Origin: Paenibacillus tianmuensis
Lineage (GTDB): Bacteria; Bacillota; Bacilli; Paenibacillales; NBRC-103111
Length of the DNA stretch: 33,047 nucleotides
Direction: 5' to 3'
Assembly (NCBI RefSeq): GCF_900100345.1
Contig: NZ_FMTT01000058.1
Location: 1 to 33,047, forward strand
The position numbers were made by a program, and so were the translations under genes. The notes beneath the pieces are model-generated. The model saw nothing but the letters and a program-made list of their open reading frames with translations. It searched no databases and was not told the DNA's origin. Shown here in pieces: positions 6,814-14,175 of this stretch (position 1 is the first letter of the stretch; every line of letters begins with the position of its first letter).

Positions 6814-7608
6814 ATGGCAAAGTCTTACGAGAACAAGCTGTGTATCGGCACGATTTTGTTGGAACGGAACCGGTGGGCAGCGGAGCGCCAGCCGTCCTAT
6901 GCGGTCAGCGATTGGCAGCGGCGGTTTCAAGAAGACGGCTTCGACGGAATGGAGCTGTGGGAAAATCATGCGCTTCTGGCGGACGAACGGGAGCAATCGG
7001 CACTGGAGGCTTCGAGTTACGTAACGATCGTCAATTCGTATATCGGATTCGAGGATGGCGATGAGGCGGAGAGGAAGCGTGAGGAGGCTGCGGCTCTGGT
7101 GAAACGGCTGCGTGCGCCGGCGGTGAAATTCAATCTCGGTGCCGACCCGGCCCAGCTTCCAGTTTACATAGCCAACGTCAAGCGCTGGGCGGAGCAACTG
7201 CCCGCAGACTGCCGAATATTGTGCGAGTGTCATCCGGGGACGCTCGCGGAGCATCCCGATGCCGCGGCGGAAATACTGCGCCGCTTCGGGGACAGGTCGT
7301 TCCAAGCGATCGTGCATCCGTTTTGCTGCTTGGGAGAACTCGAAGATTGGTTCAAAAGGCTGGGGTCCGCGATTACTCATGCACACGTGCAGCTTCGTGA
7401 CGAGGACAACCATTTCATCCGGGTAAATCGGCGGCCAGAGCTCGTTAAAGACCGGCTGGCTTTGATGAGACGCATGGGTTTTCGCGGCTCGTTTACGCTG
7501 GAATTCACCGAGGGAATCCACGTAAATGAAGACCGGGAAGCATTGTATGAAGCGGCGCTCGAAGATTTGCAAATTTTGCGTAACATTTGGAACGGAAATC
7601 CGTCTTAA
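6814..7608 (+). CDS. Sugar phosphate isomerase/epimerase-like TIM-barrel protein
   Basis: The 264-residue protein has the xylose-isomerase-like TIM barrel (AP endonuclease 2 family): FDGMELWEN near strand 2, CECHPGTLAEHP (metal-binding Glu and His), IVHPF, HAHVQLRD and a closing GSFTLEFTEG with the last metal-site glutamate. Family members isomerise or epimerise sugars, or act as dehydratases, using a divalent metal. ATG 6814 is chosen over GTG 6796 because GGGAGGG lies eight bases before the ATG. It likely belongs with the lactonase just upstream despite the terminator between them. The exact reaction is unknown. Confidence 0.82.
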   Translation: MAKSYENKLCIGTILLERNRWAAERQPSYAVSDWQRRFQEDGFDGMELWENHALLADEREQSALEASSYVTIVNSYIGFEDGDEAERKREEAAALVKRLRAPAVKFNLGADPAQLPVYIANVKRWAEQLPADCRILCECHPGTLAEHPDAAAEILRRFGDRSFQAIVHPFCCLGELEDWFKRLGSAITHAHVQLRDEDNHFIRVNRRPELVKDRLALMRRMGFRGSFTLEFTEGIHVNEDREALYEAALEDLQILRNIWNGNPS

Positions 7609-7705
7609 AGATTGGAGGGAGGCGACAATCAGACTAATGGTAAAGGGGCTAGAGATTTTTATAGGAGTATGCAGCTCTTGAAAATTTTATAAGGGAGGAC
7701 AATAC

Positions 7706-8368
7706 GTGGAACTAGCCATTTCCATAGCACTTTCCACACTAGAGACGGTTACGATATTTGTTCTGGTAATGGTATCTTTCCGTTATCGACAATCCTATCG
7801 TCTTTTGGCCGTCACCGGTTTAGGGCTCGTTCTTGCTGTATTCTCTTTGTGGGCGCGAATGGTTCTTATGCAACCAGTATTTGACATGTTGTTTCAATTA
7901 ATTGTCATGTACATATACTTAAAGTTCGTTTATCGAATTCGTTGGTTCGATGCTTCGATTATGTTATGTTTTGGATATTCCATGTACTTATTGCTTCAAA
8001 ATCTAGTTATACTTTTCTTTAAATTTGGGTATGGTTATTTTTTGGAAGATTATCACGATATAACAGGGGATCGAACGTTCATGCTGCAGGTGGTTACGTT
8101 CCCTCTTGGACTAGGAATAGCATGGATTATCAAAAAGAAAAATGGAGGCTTCACTTTCATCTCCAGTCATATGCCGAGAAGTATGAAGTGGACTGCGATC
8201 AATCGAAATATTCTCGGAAGCCTTATCTGTAGTGGGGCGATTTTAGTCATCGGATTTATTTCTACCGGATATGGATATCAACTTACTTATTTTACATTTT
8301 TGACGCTCCTCTTCATTTTTTTTGTTTATTTGCTTTTGCTTTTTTTTCAAAAAGATTACTCCGAATAA
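7706..8368 (+). CDS. Polytopic membrane protein of unknown function, AT-rich
   Basis: The 220-residue protein is almost entirely hydrophobic, with about seven predicted membrane segments (near 4-26, 33-56, 58-77, 82-108, 125-143, 168-190 and 193-215) and a short charged tail. It resembles the membrane sensor halves of AgrC-like or 5TM/7TM histidine kinases, but no kinase domain follows, so this is a loose comparison. GTG 7706 has a perfect AAGGGAGG seven bases upstream. The gene is clearly more AT-rich than its neighbours (frequent TTT, TTA, ATT codons), which suggests horizontal origin. A hairpin at 8384-8415 follows. Confidence 0.7.
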   Translation: MELAISIALSTLETVTIFVLVMVSFRYRQSYRLLAVTGLGLVLAVFSLWARMVLMQPVFDMLFQLIVMYIYLKFVYRIRWFDASIMLCFGYSMYLLLQNLVILFFKFGYGYFLEDYHDITGDRTFMLQVVTFPLGLGIAWIIKKKNGGFTFISSHMPRSMKWTAINRNILGSLICSGAILVIGFISTGYGYQLTYFTFLTLLFIFFVYLLLLFFQKDYSE

Positions 8369-8383
8369 ATCGGTTTTATTAAT

Positions 8384-8415
8384 GCGCACCTTATCGTATT
8401 TGCGGTAAGGTGCGC
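8384..8415. repeat. Inverted repeat between convergent genes
   Basis: GCGCACCTTA (8384-8393) and TAAGGTGCGC (8406-8415) are a perfect 10-base inverted repeat with a 12-base loop. It sits between the stop codons of two convergent genes, where a terminator is expected, but neither side has a clear T tract, so termination is only possible. Confidence 0.6.
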
Positions 8416-8428
8416 TTGCCGATCTCCT

Positions 8429-9568
8429 CTACTTATGCAGCTGCTCCGACAAAAACTTGACCAATCCGTGCTCCGCATCCTGGGAATATTCCCACACCAT
8501 GGCTCCGCCCAAATCCTTTTGCTGAATGTAATCAATTTTGGCCTTCAAAGCTTCCTTGTCCTCGTATGAAATGAACGTCTGGCCGTCGTACAGGTAAGCG
8601 GCCTTGGCGTGATCGTCATAGTAACGCTTGAATCCGTTCATGCCGATATACTTCGCTTCGAGCGTTCTGTAGCTTAAGTCCACCTTGTTGATATCGATCG
8701 GCTTGCCCTCCGCAAATAATCCGTCGCCTTCGCTCTTGACCTCTTCCCAGCCGTAGGAATAAGCCGGAATGCCCATTAGGAGCTTCCGTGGATCAATCCC
8801 GTGCTCCAGATACTTCGTGATGACGGCATCGACGCTATGCGCTGTTTTGCTGCCCGCATCGGCGTACAGATTGGAGTTGAAGCCCGTCGTCTGCGACCAT
8901 CGGCCGGTTAGGTCATAGCTCATGACATTGATGAAATCGACATATTTCTCGACCTTCTTGACTTCGACATTCCGGAAATACCAATCTTGGGTCCCCGAAG
9001 CAAAGGTCAGCAAATATTTTTTTTGTTTCTTATGCGGCAGCCGGTTCAGCTTCTCCCGAAGCTCCTTCATGAGAGAAGTGAAGTTTTGCGTATCCTCGGG
9101 CCGGGATTTCTGCGTATTCCATGCATCCGAAGCCGGGTACTCCCAGTCGATGTCGATGCCGTCCAGGTCCAACTCTTTCACCAGAGCCACGATATTGTCC
9201 GTAAAGGGTCCGCGGTTCTCCGCCAGACTCGCGTCCGAGAAGCCGTCAGCCCCATAGCCGCCTACGCCCAGCACAAGATTCGTTTGGCGGTTATTCGCTC
9301 GGAGCGTCTTGATGTTCTCTTTGATTCCCGCATCGGCGGCAGGGTCGGTGTGGAAATAAAGCCGGTTTTTATCGATCTTTGCAAAAGCGATAAAAGCGAT
9401 ATCGGCACGCGGATTCGAAAGGTTGATCCGATCGATGCCGCCGCCGCTCGGAACGATATAGACCGAAGTGATTTTATGATCGTTTGTTTGCTGCCGGGCG
9501 TAGAAATATACTCCCATTCCTACGATCAGCAGGACGATAAAGATCTTGGTGTAGATGCTGATTTTCAT
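8429..9568 (-). CDS. Membrane-anchored glycoside hydrolase family 18 protein
   Basis: The 379-residue protein has an N-terminal signal anchor (about 8-24) and an extracellular GH18 barrel. The catalytic motif DGIDIDWE is at 136-143 with acid/base E143; the INVMSYDLTG strand and the closing GGAMVWEYSQD are also typical. GH18 enzymes cleave chitin-like or other N-acetylglucosamine polymers by substrate assistance. ATG 9568 is preferred over ATG 9574 because GGAAGAGG is better spaced. It is the last gene of an operon after a polysaccharide synthase and an acyltransferase, and the longer start would overlap the acyltransferase stop. It may trim, release or length-control the polymer made by the operon. 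Confidence 0.88.
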   Translation of the reverse strand: MKISIYTKIFIVLLIVGMGVYFYARQQTNDHKITSVYIVPSGGGIDRINLSNPRADIAFIAFAKIDKNRLYFHTDPAADAGIKENIKTLRANNRQTNLVLGVGGYGADGFSDASLAENRGPFTDNIVALVKELDLDGIDIDWEYPASDAWNTQKSRPEDTQNFTSLMKELREKLNRLPHKKQKKYLLTFASGTQDWYFRNVEVKKVEKYVDFINVMSYDLTGRWSQTTGFNSNLYADAGSKTAHSVDAVITKYLEHGIDPRKLLMGIPAYSYGWEEVKSEGDGLFAEGKPIDINKVDLSYRTLEAKYIGMNGFKRYYDDHAKAAYLYDGQTFISYEDKEALKAKIDYIQQKDLGGAMVWEYSQDAEHGLVKFLSEQLHK

Positions 9569-9573
9569 GGGCA

Positions 9574-10674
9574 TTAGCCTCTTCCGCCGAATAGTATACG
9601 CGTCACGAAATTATTGAGATTCAGTATTTTTACGACGATGTAGCTGATGACGAACACCATGCCCAGATTGAGCAGCAGCGTGAAGACGGTTTCCGGGGCG
9701 GCCCCTTCGCTTTCCACCCTTCGGGAAATCATCAGCTCCACTAAAAGATGGATCAAGTAAATACTGAAGCTCGCCTTGGCTACGGAGCCGATCAGCCTCT
9801 GAAGCTTGTAATTCAGCTTTTCGCCCAACACCGCGTTCTTCTCTTGAAAGTATAGAAACAGCCCGACCGCCATGAAAAAGGTCGTCATCGAATAATTGCC
9901 GTAGAACATTTCGTCCAGTACCCCGCTATAGAAGGAGGCAAAATAAGTCGCAACCGGCATCACGAAAAAAGAGATGACTCCGATGTTAAACAGCAGCGAC
10001 TTCACCTTCGCAGGCAGCTCGTAATGGAACAGATAGTATCCGAGAATGAAATACCCGAGATATCCCATAAACAAAGGAATGTTCAGGATCGGGACATAGA
10101 TGCTTTCGGAGGCGATCCGGAACACCATATCCGATACGAAACGGTAGACGATGCTTATCGCGAACCAGAGGGCCAAATAATAACGCAGTTCCTTTTCCGA
10201 GCAAGCTTTGACGAGCCGGCCGACCAAGGGCACCGTGACATAGATGGCGATGATTGCGTACAGGAACCATAGGTGTATGTAATTGCGGTCGACGATGAGC
10301 CGATAGACGAAATCGGTAAAAAACTCCACGATCGTCAAGTTGCTCTTCAGAATAAAGTATTGGTTGTAGGCATCGTAGATGAGCGACCAGCTTACGAGCG
10401 GGATGGCCAACGGCACGATGCGCTTCTTATAAAATTCCTTGTAGGAGGTGACTTCGGTTCGCAGGATCATGGCCCCGCTAATCATGAAAAAGACGGGAAC
10501 CGCGAATCGGGCGACCGAATTCAGCACATTGCTGATCCACCAGGATATTGAGTTAAAATCATTCGTCCGGGTCAGCAAATCCGCGGTAATATGCAGGATG
10601 ATAACGGCGAGAATGGAGATGATCCGCAGCATGTCGATGTAGATGACGCGGTTGTTTTTCATTAGGTTGTCCAT
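9574..10674 (-). CDS. Membrane acyltransferase family 3 (IcaC/WecH/OafA-like)
   Basis: The 366-residue protein has about ten membrane segments. It begins with the acyltransferase-3 signature IDMLRIISILAVIILHI, containing the conserved histidine, and has the following RFAVPVFFMISG motif. Such enzymes move acetyl or succinyl groups onto sugars, either on lipid-linked or growing surface polymers; IcaC of the PNAG system is a member. Start ATG 10674 follows AGGAGG by five bases. It lies 42 bases after the GT2 gene, and its TAA overlaps the earlier possible start of the GH18 gene. Function as modifier of the GT2 product is inferred from the operon. Confidence 0.87.
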   Translation of the reverse strand: MDNLMKNNRVIYIDMLRIISILAVIILHITADLLTRTNDFNSISWWISNVLNSVARFAVPVFFMISGAMILRTEVTSYKEFYKKRIVPLAIPLVSWSLIYDAYNQYFILKSNLTIVEFFTDFVYRLIVDRNYIHLWFLYAIIAIYVTVPLVGRLVKACSEKELRYYLALWFAISIVYRFVSDMVFRIASESIYVPILNIPLFMGYLGYFILGYYLFHYELPAKVKSLLFNIGVISFFVMPVATYFASFYSGVLDEMFYGNYSMTTFFMAVGLFLYFQEKNAVLGEKLNYKLQRLIGSVAKASFSIYLIHLLVELMISRRVESEGAAPETVFTLLLNLGMVFVISYIVVKILNLNNFVTRILFGGRG

Positions 10675-10716
10675 AACATCCTCCTACCGAGTCTGTCGTC
10701 AATGAATTGCAAGGGT

Positions 10717-12042
10717 TCAACTAATCGAAGCGACGCCTTTCCGCTCCACGTATCCCCAACCTTCCTCGTTGTCGAAATATTTGAGCGTTCCGACAATATT
10801 GATATACAGCAGGACGTTCCGGTACGTCAGCAGCTCCGCCTGACTGAACAGGAACATGCGGATGTAATCTTTCATGGTGTATGTGCTTCCAAATTTTTTG
10901 CATAAGTAAAAGGCGACGACCATCTGCACCGCATTGACGGCTATCGCAATGGCGAACAGTACCAGCGCATGCGCCAAGCTTTGACCGCTCATCAGCAATT
11001 GAACGATATAAATCAAACTGGTGAAGGCGGTCATCGTGCCGAGAACAAATCCGTCGATGGCAAAAAACAGACTGACGCCCCGGCTGAAGTGATGCGAGAG
11101 CTTGGACCAATAAAGGAGGATGCAGTCGATGAACGCTTTTTGCCATCGAATCCGCTGCTTATAGAAATTGGCCATATTTTCCGGGCATTCGGTATAGCAT
11201 ACCGCTTCCGGCGCATAAACGAGCTTTTTGGCCAACCGGTTGGCTTTCATATATTCGTGAATCTTCAAGGTAATATCGATATCTTCGCCGACCGTACTGC
11301 GAAAGCCGTTCACCCGGACCAGAATATCCTTGTAAAATGCGCCGAACGCGCCGGAGATCACAACGATGGAATTAAAGACGGATTGCGTCAGCTTCCGGAC
11401 ATAGAAGCCATGGATATAGTTGATGACTTGGCTCTTGATGATTCCTTTTCCCGTAAATTTCTCGACGATGACGCCATTCTTTTTCTCCGCGCCTTGAACG
11501 ATCTTCACCGTGCCGCCCAGGGCAATCACGTCCGGGTCATGGAAATATTGACTCACATACTGCAGGGAACGGGCTTCAAGCATACTGTCCGCATCGAGTG
11601 TAATCACGATGTCGGACACGGCGTAATCAATGCCCGCGTTCAGCGAGTCGGCTTTGCCGCCGTTATGCTTGTCGATAACGAAAATATGAGGGTATCTTGA
11701 AGATTGATAGAAGCCTTTGACCGGCTTGTAGACAAGCTGTCCTCCGGGCTCCCGGTGCCGGGACTCCAGAACTAACAGCTCATGCAGCTTCGACAGCGTA
11801 TCGTCCTTGGAGCCGTCGTTGACGATAATCACCTCGTGATTGCGGTAGTTCAGGCCGTTCATCGCATCGATGCAATTTTTGATCGTCAGCTCTTCGTTGT
11901 AGGCGGGAACCAACACTGAAATGGACTTCTCGGGCAGGCTTTCGTCAAGCTTCTTCACCTTGCAGAACAGCAAGGGAATAACCGTGTACAACAGCTGAAA
12001 GGCAAGGAACACGATCGTTGTGACATATAAAATGTACTGCAT
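10717..12042 (-). CDS. Processive family 2 glycosyltransferase (PNAG/chitin/hyaluronan synthase type)
   Basis: The 441-residue membrane protein has one N-terminal membrane segment (about 5-26), a cytoplasmic GT2 domain and three or four C-terminal segments. The full D,D,D,QxxRW set is present: NDGS with D76, DAD at 150-152, GED at 252-254 and QRIRW at 296-300. This set marks processive enzymes that polymerise and export beta-linked sugars, such as IcaA/PgaC, NodC and HasA. The sugar cannot be read directly; the GH18 partner favours N-acetylglucosamine. ATG 12042 is preceded by AGGGAG. It is the first gene of the operon, with its own promoter at 12148-12176. Confidence 0.9.
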   Translation of the reverse strand: MQYILYVTTIVFLAFQLLYTVIPLLFCKVKKLDESLPEKSISVLVPAYNEELTIKNCIDAMNGLNYRNHEVIIVNDGSKDDTLSKLHELLVLESRHREPGGQLVYKPVKGFYQSSRYPHIFVIDKHNGGKADSLNAGIDYAVSDIVITLDADSMLEARSLQYVSQYFHDPDVIALGGTVKIVQGAEKKNGVIVEKFTGKGIIKSQVINYIHGFYVRKLTQSVFNSIVVISGAFGAFYKDILVRVNGFRSTVGEDIDITLKIHEYMKANRLAKKLVYAPEAVCYTECPENMANFYKQRIRWQKAFIDCILLYWSKLSHHFSRGVSLFFAIDGFVLGTMTAFTSLIYIVQLLMSGQSLAHALVLFAIAIAVNAVQMVVAFYLCKKFGSTYTMKDYIRMFLFSQAELLTYRNVLLYINIVGTLKYFDNEEGWGYVERKGVASIS

Positions 12043-12106
12043 CTCCTACTCCCTCTACTTTCTTTTATATCTAGTTTTGCGGTGAAACGGCTGCCTTGCT
12101 TGGCTT

Positions 12107-12132
12107 AGGATCAGGTTTATCCTGTAAAACCT
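12107..12132 (-). promoter_or_regulatory. Leader with two mutually exclusive hairpins
   Basis: In the 100-base leader of the polysaccharide operon, AGGAT/ATCCT (12107-12111 with 12119-12123) and AGGTTT/AAACCT (12113-12118 with 12127-12132) form two perfect stems that cannot coexist. No T tract follows. Short stems like these can arise by chance, so a regulatory role is uncertain. Confidence 0.3.
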
Positions 12133-12147
12133 TAGTCCTTTTTAGCT

Positions 12148-12176
12148 ATCATAGTGGATGATCCATTTCGTGTAAA
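12148..12176 (-). promoter_or_regulatory. SigmaA-type promoter of the polysaccharide operon
   Basis: On the minus strand TTTACA (12176-12171), a 17-base spacer and TATGAT (12153-12148) face the GT2 gene. The predicted start near 12141 gives a leader of about 100 bases. Confidence 0.55.
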
Positions 12177-12401
12177 ACTGCTACAAATTTCAATAAAACG
12201 AATACAATGCTATTTTTCTACATTAAACTCCAAATACATCCATTTTCTTCATGGTTCGAACTCACAATATTTGTTAGGTTTGGTCGAGTCGCTCCAGGCG
12301 GACGGCGTTCTGCATGCGTCTTTGTTTGGCCCATCATGCATAGCCGCTATCCTTCGGACGGATACTTTACCTATCGCTGCCTGAAGCGAAGGAGGTGTGG
12401 C
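12177..12401. other. Intergenic stretch without recognised gene
   Basis: The left part is AT-rich and the right part GC-rich. A frame upstream of the next gene is open from 12207 but has no ribosome site and a composition unlike a protein, so I treat it as non-coding. I see no clear terminator. The only assigned element is the GGAGGT site at 12391-12396. Confidence 0.5.
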
Positions 12402-12878
12402 ATGAAAAAGTTGCTGCTTTCGTTATGGATCGTTCTTCTATGCGTGTTGGCCGCCCCGGTGAGTGCGCAGGAGGGGAGCCTGCCGATTCCTTATAGCCAG
12501 GAAGATATCGATATGCTTGGCGGACCCCAGGGCAGTTACCAGACGGAGGCTTACCGCTCGGGACGAGGGGGTTACTCCAGCGGCCAAAGGGGATATACGC
12601 CCGCGCCGGGCACAAGGACGCCCGCGGGCAATGTCCGCACAACCCCCGCAACTCCGGCACCCGGAACGGTTCCGCCTCCCGCCCGGGGCGGATTGGGCGG
12701 CATCCTTGGAGGCTTTGCGGCCGGCGCGCTTCTGGGCAGCATCCTGAACCCGTTCGGCTTGTTTGGAGGAGGGGTCGCGCCAGTGCATGGAGGGTTCTCG
12801 ATTCTCGGCATCCTATTTTGGGGCGTGGTCTTGTTCTTGTTGTACCGCTTGTGGATAAGGTTCCGTAAATCCTCATAG
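12402..12878 (+). CDS. Secreted/membrane protein with Gly-rich Tim44-like segment
   Basis: The 158-residue protein begins with a signal peptide (MKKLLLSLWIVLLC, with a likely cleavage after VSAQ near residue 24). A Ser/Gly/Thr/Pro-rich extracellular stretch follows (about 45-95), then GGLGGILGGFAAGALLGS and a C-terminal membrane segment near 132-152 ending in RFRKSS. The Gly-rich block followed by a hydrophobic helix is seen in bacterial Tim44-domain and related membrane proteins, but no lipid-binding Tim44 domain follows. ATG 12402 has GGAGGT before it. Function is unknown. It is 42 bases before the SASP gene and may be co-transcribed with it. Confidence 0.7.
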   Translation: MKKLLLSLWIVLLCVLAAPVSAQEGSLPIPYSQEDIDMLGGPQGSYQTEAYRSGRGGYSSGQRGYTPAPGTRTPAGNVRTTPATPAPGTVPPPARGGLGGILGGFAAGALLGSILNPFGLFGGGVAPVHGGFSILGILFWGVVLFLLYRLWIRFRKSS

Positions 12879-12920
12879 ATCGAGATCGTTCCCACAACTG
12901 AAAGCAAAGGAGGAATTGTG

Positions 12921-13199
12921 ATGGCAAGAAGACGCAGCCGCACGCCGGTCGTGCCCGGAGCGAATCAGGCGCTGGACCGGCTGAAGTCGGAGGTGATGCG
13001 CCGGGAAGGCTATGCCGTCGATCCGAATCGCCCGGATTTGGTGAAATATGAGGTGGCCAAGACGCTCGGTATTCCACTGAGCCCGGGAAATAACGGCCAG
13101 CTCTCGACCGAGCAGGCAGGCAAGATCGGCGGGCCGATCGGCGGAAGCATGGTGCGCGAGATGGTTCGGCTCGCCCAAGAACAGTTGGCTAAACGCTGA
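12921..13199 (+). CDS. Alpha/beta-type small acid-soluble spore protein
   Basis: The 92-residue protein is recognised from the C-terminal SASP block GKIGGPIGGSMVREMVRLAQ and the central KYEVAKTLGIPL segment, where the germination protease site lies (YE-VA in place of the usual SE-IA). These proteins coat and protect spore DNA and are made in the forespore under sigmaG. ATG 12921 is chosen over GTG 12918 because AAAGGAGG is well spaced. The N-terminus (RRRSRTPVVPGAN) is typical of Paenibacillus members. It shows the host is an endospore former. Confidence 0.93.
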   Translation: MARRRSRTPVVPGANQALDRLKSEVMRREGYAVDPNRPDLVKYEVAKTLGIPLSPGNNGQLSTEQAGKIGGPIGGSMVREMVRLAQEQLAKR

Positions 13200-13237
13200 T
13201 CCGCAGAACAACCGCATGAAACCAAGTTCCATCCGAA

Positions 13238-13267
13238 AGGGCCGGTCTACAGACCGAGCTCTTTTTT
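13238..13267 (+). terminator. Terminator after the SASP gene
   Basis: A stem built on GGTCT-AC-AGACC, extended by AAGGGC/GAGCTCTT with mismatches, runs into T6. Confidence 0.65.
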
Positions 13268-13349
13268 GCCGTGTTTACCGGATTTCAATAACGAAATCGC
13301 ATCGGGCGAATGTCGATATTTGTTGTCGTATTATGTCTCTTTTGTGACT

Positions 13350-13365
13350 AGTGATTTTTTTCACA
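13350..13365 (+). promoter_or_regulatory. Fnr/Crp-family operator (possibly Rex)
   Basis: AGTGA-TTTTTT-TCACA matches the Bacillus Fnr consensus TGTGA-N6-TCACA at nine of ten positions. Its centre (13357.5) lies 41.5 bases before the start predicted from the -10 TACAAT at 13387-13392, the standard position for a class II activator. A Rex site (TTGTGAA-N4-TTCACAA) also partly fits, at 11 of 14. Confidence 0.6.
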
Positions 13366-13392
13366 GTGTATTTCTTCCATTGCGGTTACAAT
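13364..13392 (+). promoter_or_regulatory. Activator-dependent promoter of the hemerythrin-like gene
   Basis: TACAAT at 13387-13392 has no good -35 at the right distance (CAGTGT at 13364-13369), as expected when an activator bound at -41.5 replaces it. Confidence 0.5.
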
Positions 13393-13425
13393 GAAGGCAA
13401 TCCCAATACGAGGAGGATTGTTTCA

Positions 13426-13956
13426 ATGAGTACGATAACGGAAGCCAGCGTTCAAAGCGCGCGTCCGACCCGGTTTATGGACGCGGTGGACCGTCTCAAG
13501 GAAGAGCACGACGCCTTAAAAATCCGGCTGTCCGCGGTGCAAGCCAAGGCTCAATCGGTCGGAAAGATGAAAACTGTTCCGGAAGCGATGGCGCTTCTCC
13601 AGCAGCTGCGGGAGGAAATTACGGATTTCCGCACCGAACTGGACCGGCATGCGACCTGGGAGGAGCGGGAGCTGTTCCCTTTACTTTGCAATTATTTTAA
13701 TAAATATTCCGGTCCGTCCATGATGCCGTCCTTCTGGGTGATGGAAAAAGATCATGAGCTCGCGGAAACGTTCATCGATTCTTTTGTCGAATCGGTGGAC
13801 CGGCTATCCTTGCCGACCCGGGAAGCCATCCGCGAAACGAGCTCGCATCTGATTCAGGCTTGCCTCATTCTGAATGAGCATCTGAATCTGGAGGAAGACA
13901 TCGTTTATCCGATGGCTGAACAGATCCTTGACGATATTGATAGTTTATTTTCTTAA
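13426..13956 (+). CDS. Hemerythrin-like (HHE) domain protein
   Basis: The 176-residue all-helical protein has the diiron ligand set of hemerythrin-like domains: H28 (EEHD), H75 and E79 (HATWEERELFP), H110 (EKDHELA), and H152 and E156 (NEHLNLEEDIVYP). Such proteins bind or sense oxygen or NO, or repair iron-sulfur centres. ATG 13426 lies nine bases after AGGAGG. The Fnr-type site upstream suggests induction at low oxygen, and the fermentative genes follow directly. It is cytoplasmic, with no signal peptide. Closest described groups are DUF438/YtfE-like proteins, but the N-terminal ScdA domain is absent. Confidence 0.87.
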   Translation: MSTITEASVQSARPTRFMDAVDRLKEEHDALKIRLSAVQAKAQSVGKMKTVPEAMALLQQLREEITDFRTELDRHATWEERELFPLLCNYFNKYSGPSMMPSFWVMEKDHELAETFIDSFVESVDRLSLPTREAIRETSSHLIQACLILNEHLNLEEDIVYPMAEQILDDIDSLFS

Positions 13957-13998
13957 AATATATAGTTTTTGATTCAGGCCTGAGGAAGGACGATGCCG

Positions 13999-14175
13999 AT
14001 GAATCTTATCACCTGTGAGCAATGCGGCAAGACGAAGGGCGAAGGCCCGAAAGGCACTTCATGGATTTGCAACGACTGCCGCGTTGTTCCACAACCAAAT
14101 TCTGGACGAATAAGCCCGGAGTCGCCTATAATATTGCTATACGACACGACTGGAGGTAACATCAATGGCCGTTAA
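13999..14175 (+). CDS. Small zinc-ribbon protein overlapping the adhE start
   Basis: The 58-residue product has two CxxC knuckles (CEQCGKTKG at 6-9 and CNDC at 23-26) spaced as in a zinc ribbon, followed by a Pro/Ser-rich tail. ATG 13999 is nine bases after AGGAAGG; ATG 13993 is too close to it. The stop lies 11 bases inside adhE, and the tail reads through the adhE promoter-like region. The zinc part looks real; the tail may be less constrained. No function can be assigned. Its position between the hemerythrin-like gene and adhE suggests expression in the anaerobic block. Confidence 0.55.
   Translation: MNLITCEQCGKTKGEGPKGTSWICNDCRVVPQPNSGRISPESPIILLYDTTGGNINGR
14103..14132 (+). promoter_or_regulatory. 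Possible promoter of adhE
   Basis: TATAAT at 14127-14132 is preceded after 18 bases by TGGACG, a weak -35. It would start transcription about 25 bases before the adhE start codon, inside the small zinc-ribbon frame. Confidence 0.35.

Noticed and set aside
7636..7680. A 14-codon frame ending GVCSS just upstream of the 7TM protein, considered as a signalling peptide (AgrD-like).
   Set aside because: The possible ribosome site is about 13 bases away, there is no AgrD-type ring and tail pattern, and an overlapping frame is equally open.
12207..12401. Upstream extension of the Gly-rich secreted protein to 223 residues.
   Set aside because: The signal peptide would then be internal, and the only good ribosome site is before ATG 12402.
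13341..13366. TGTGAC at 13343 paired with TCACA at 13361 as a longer Crp-like site.
   Set aside because: The spacing is too long; the AGTGA at 13350 gives the correct N6 spacing.
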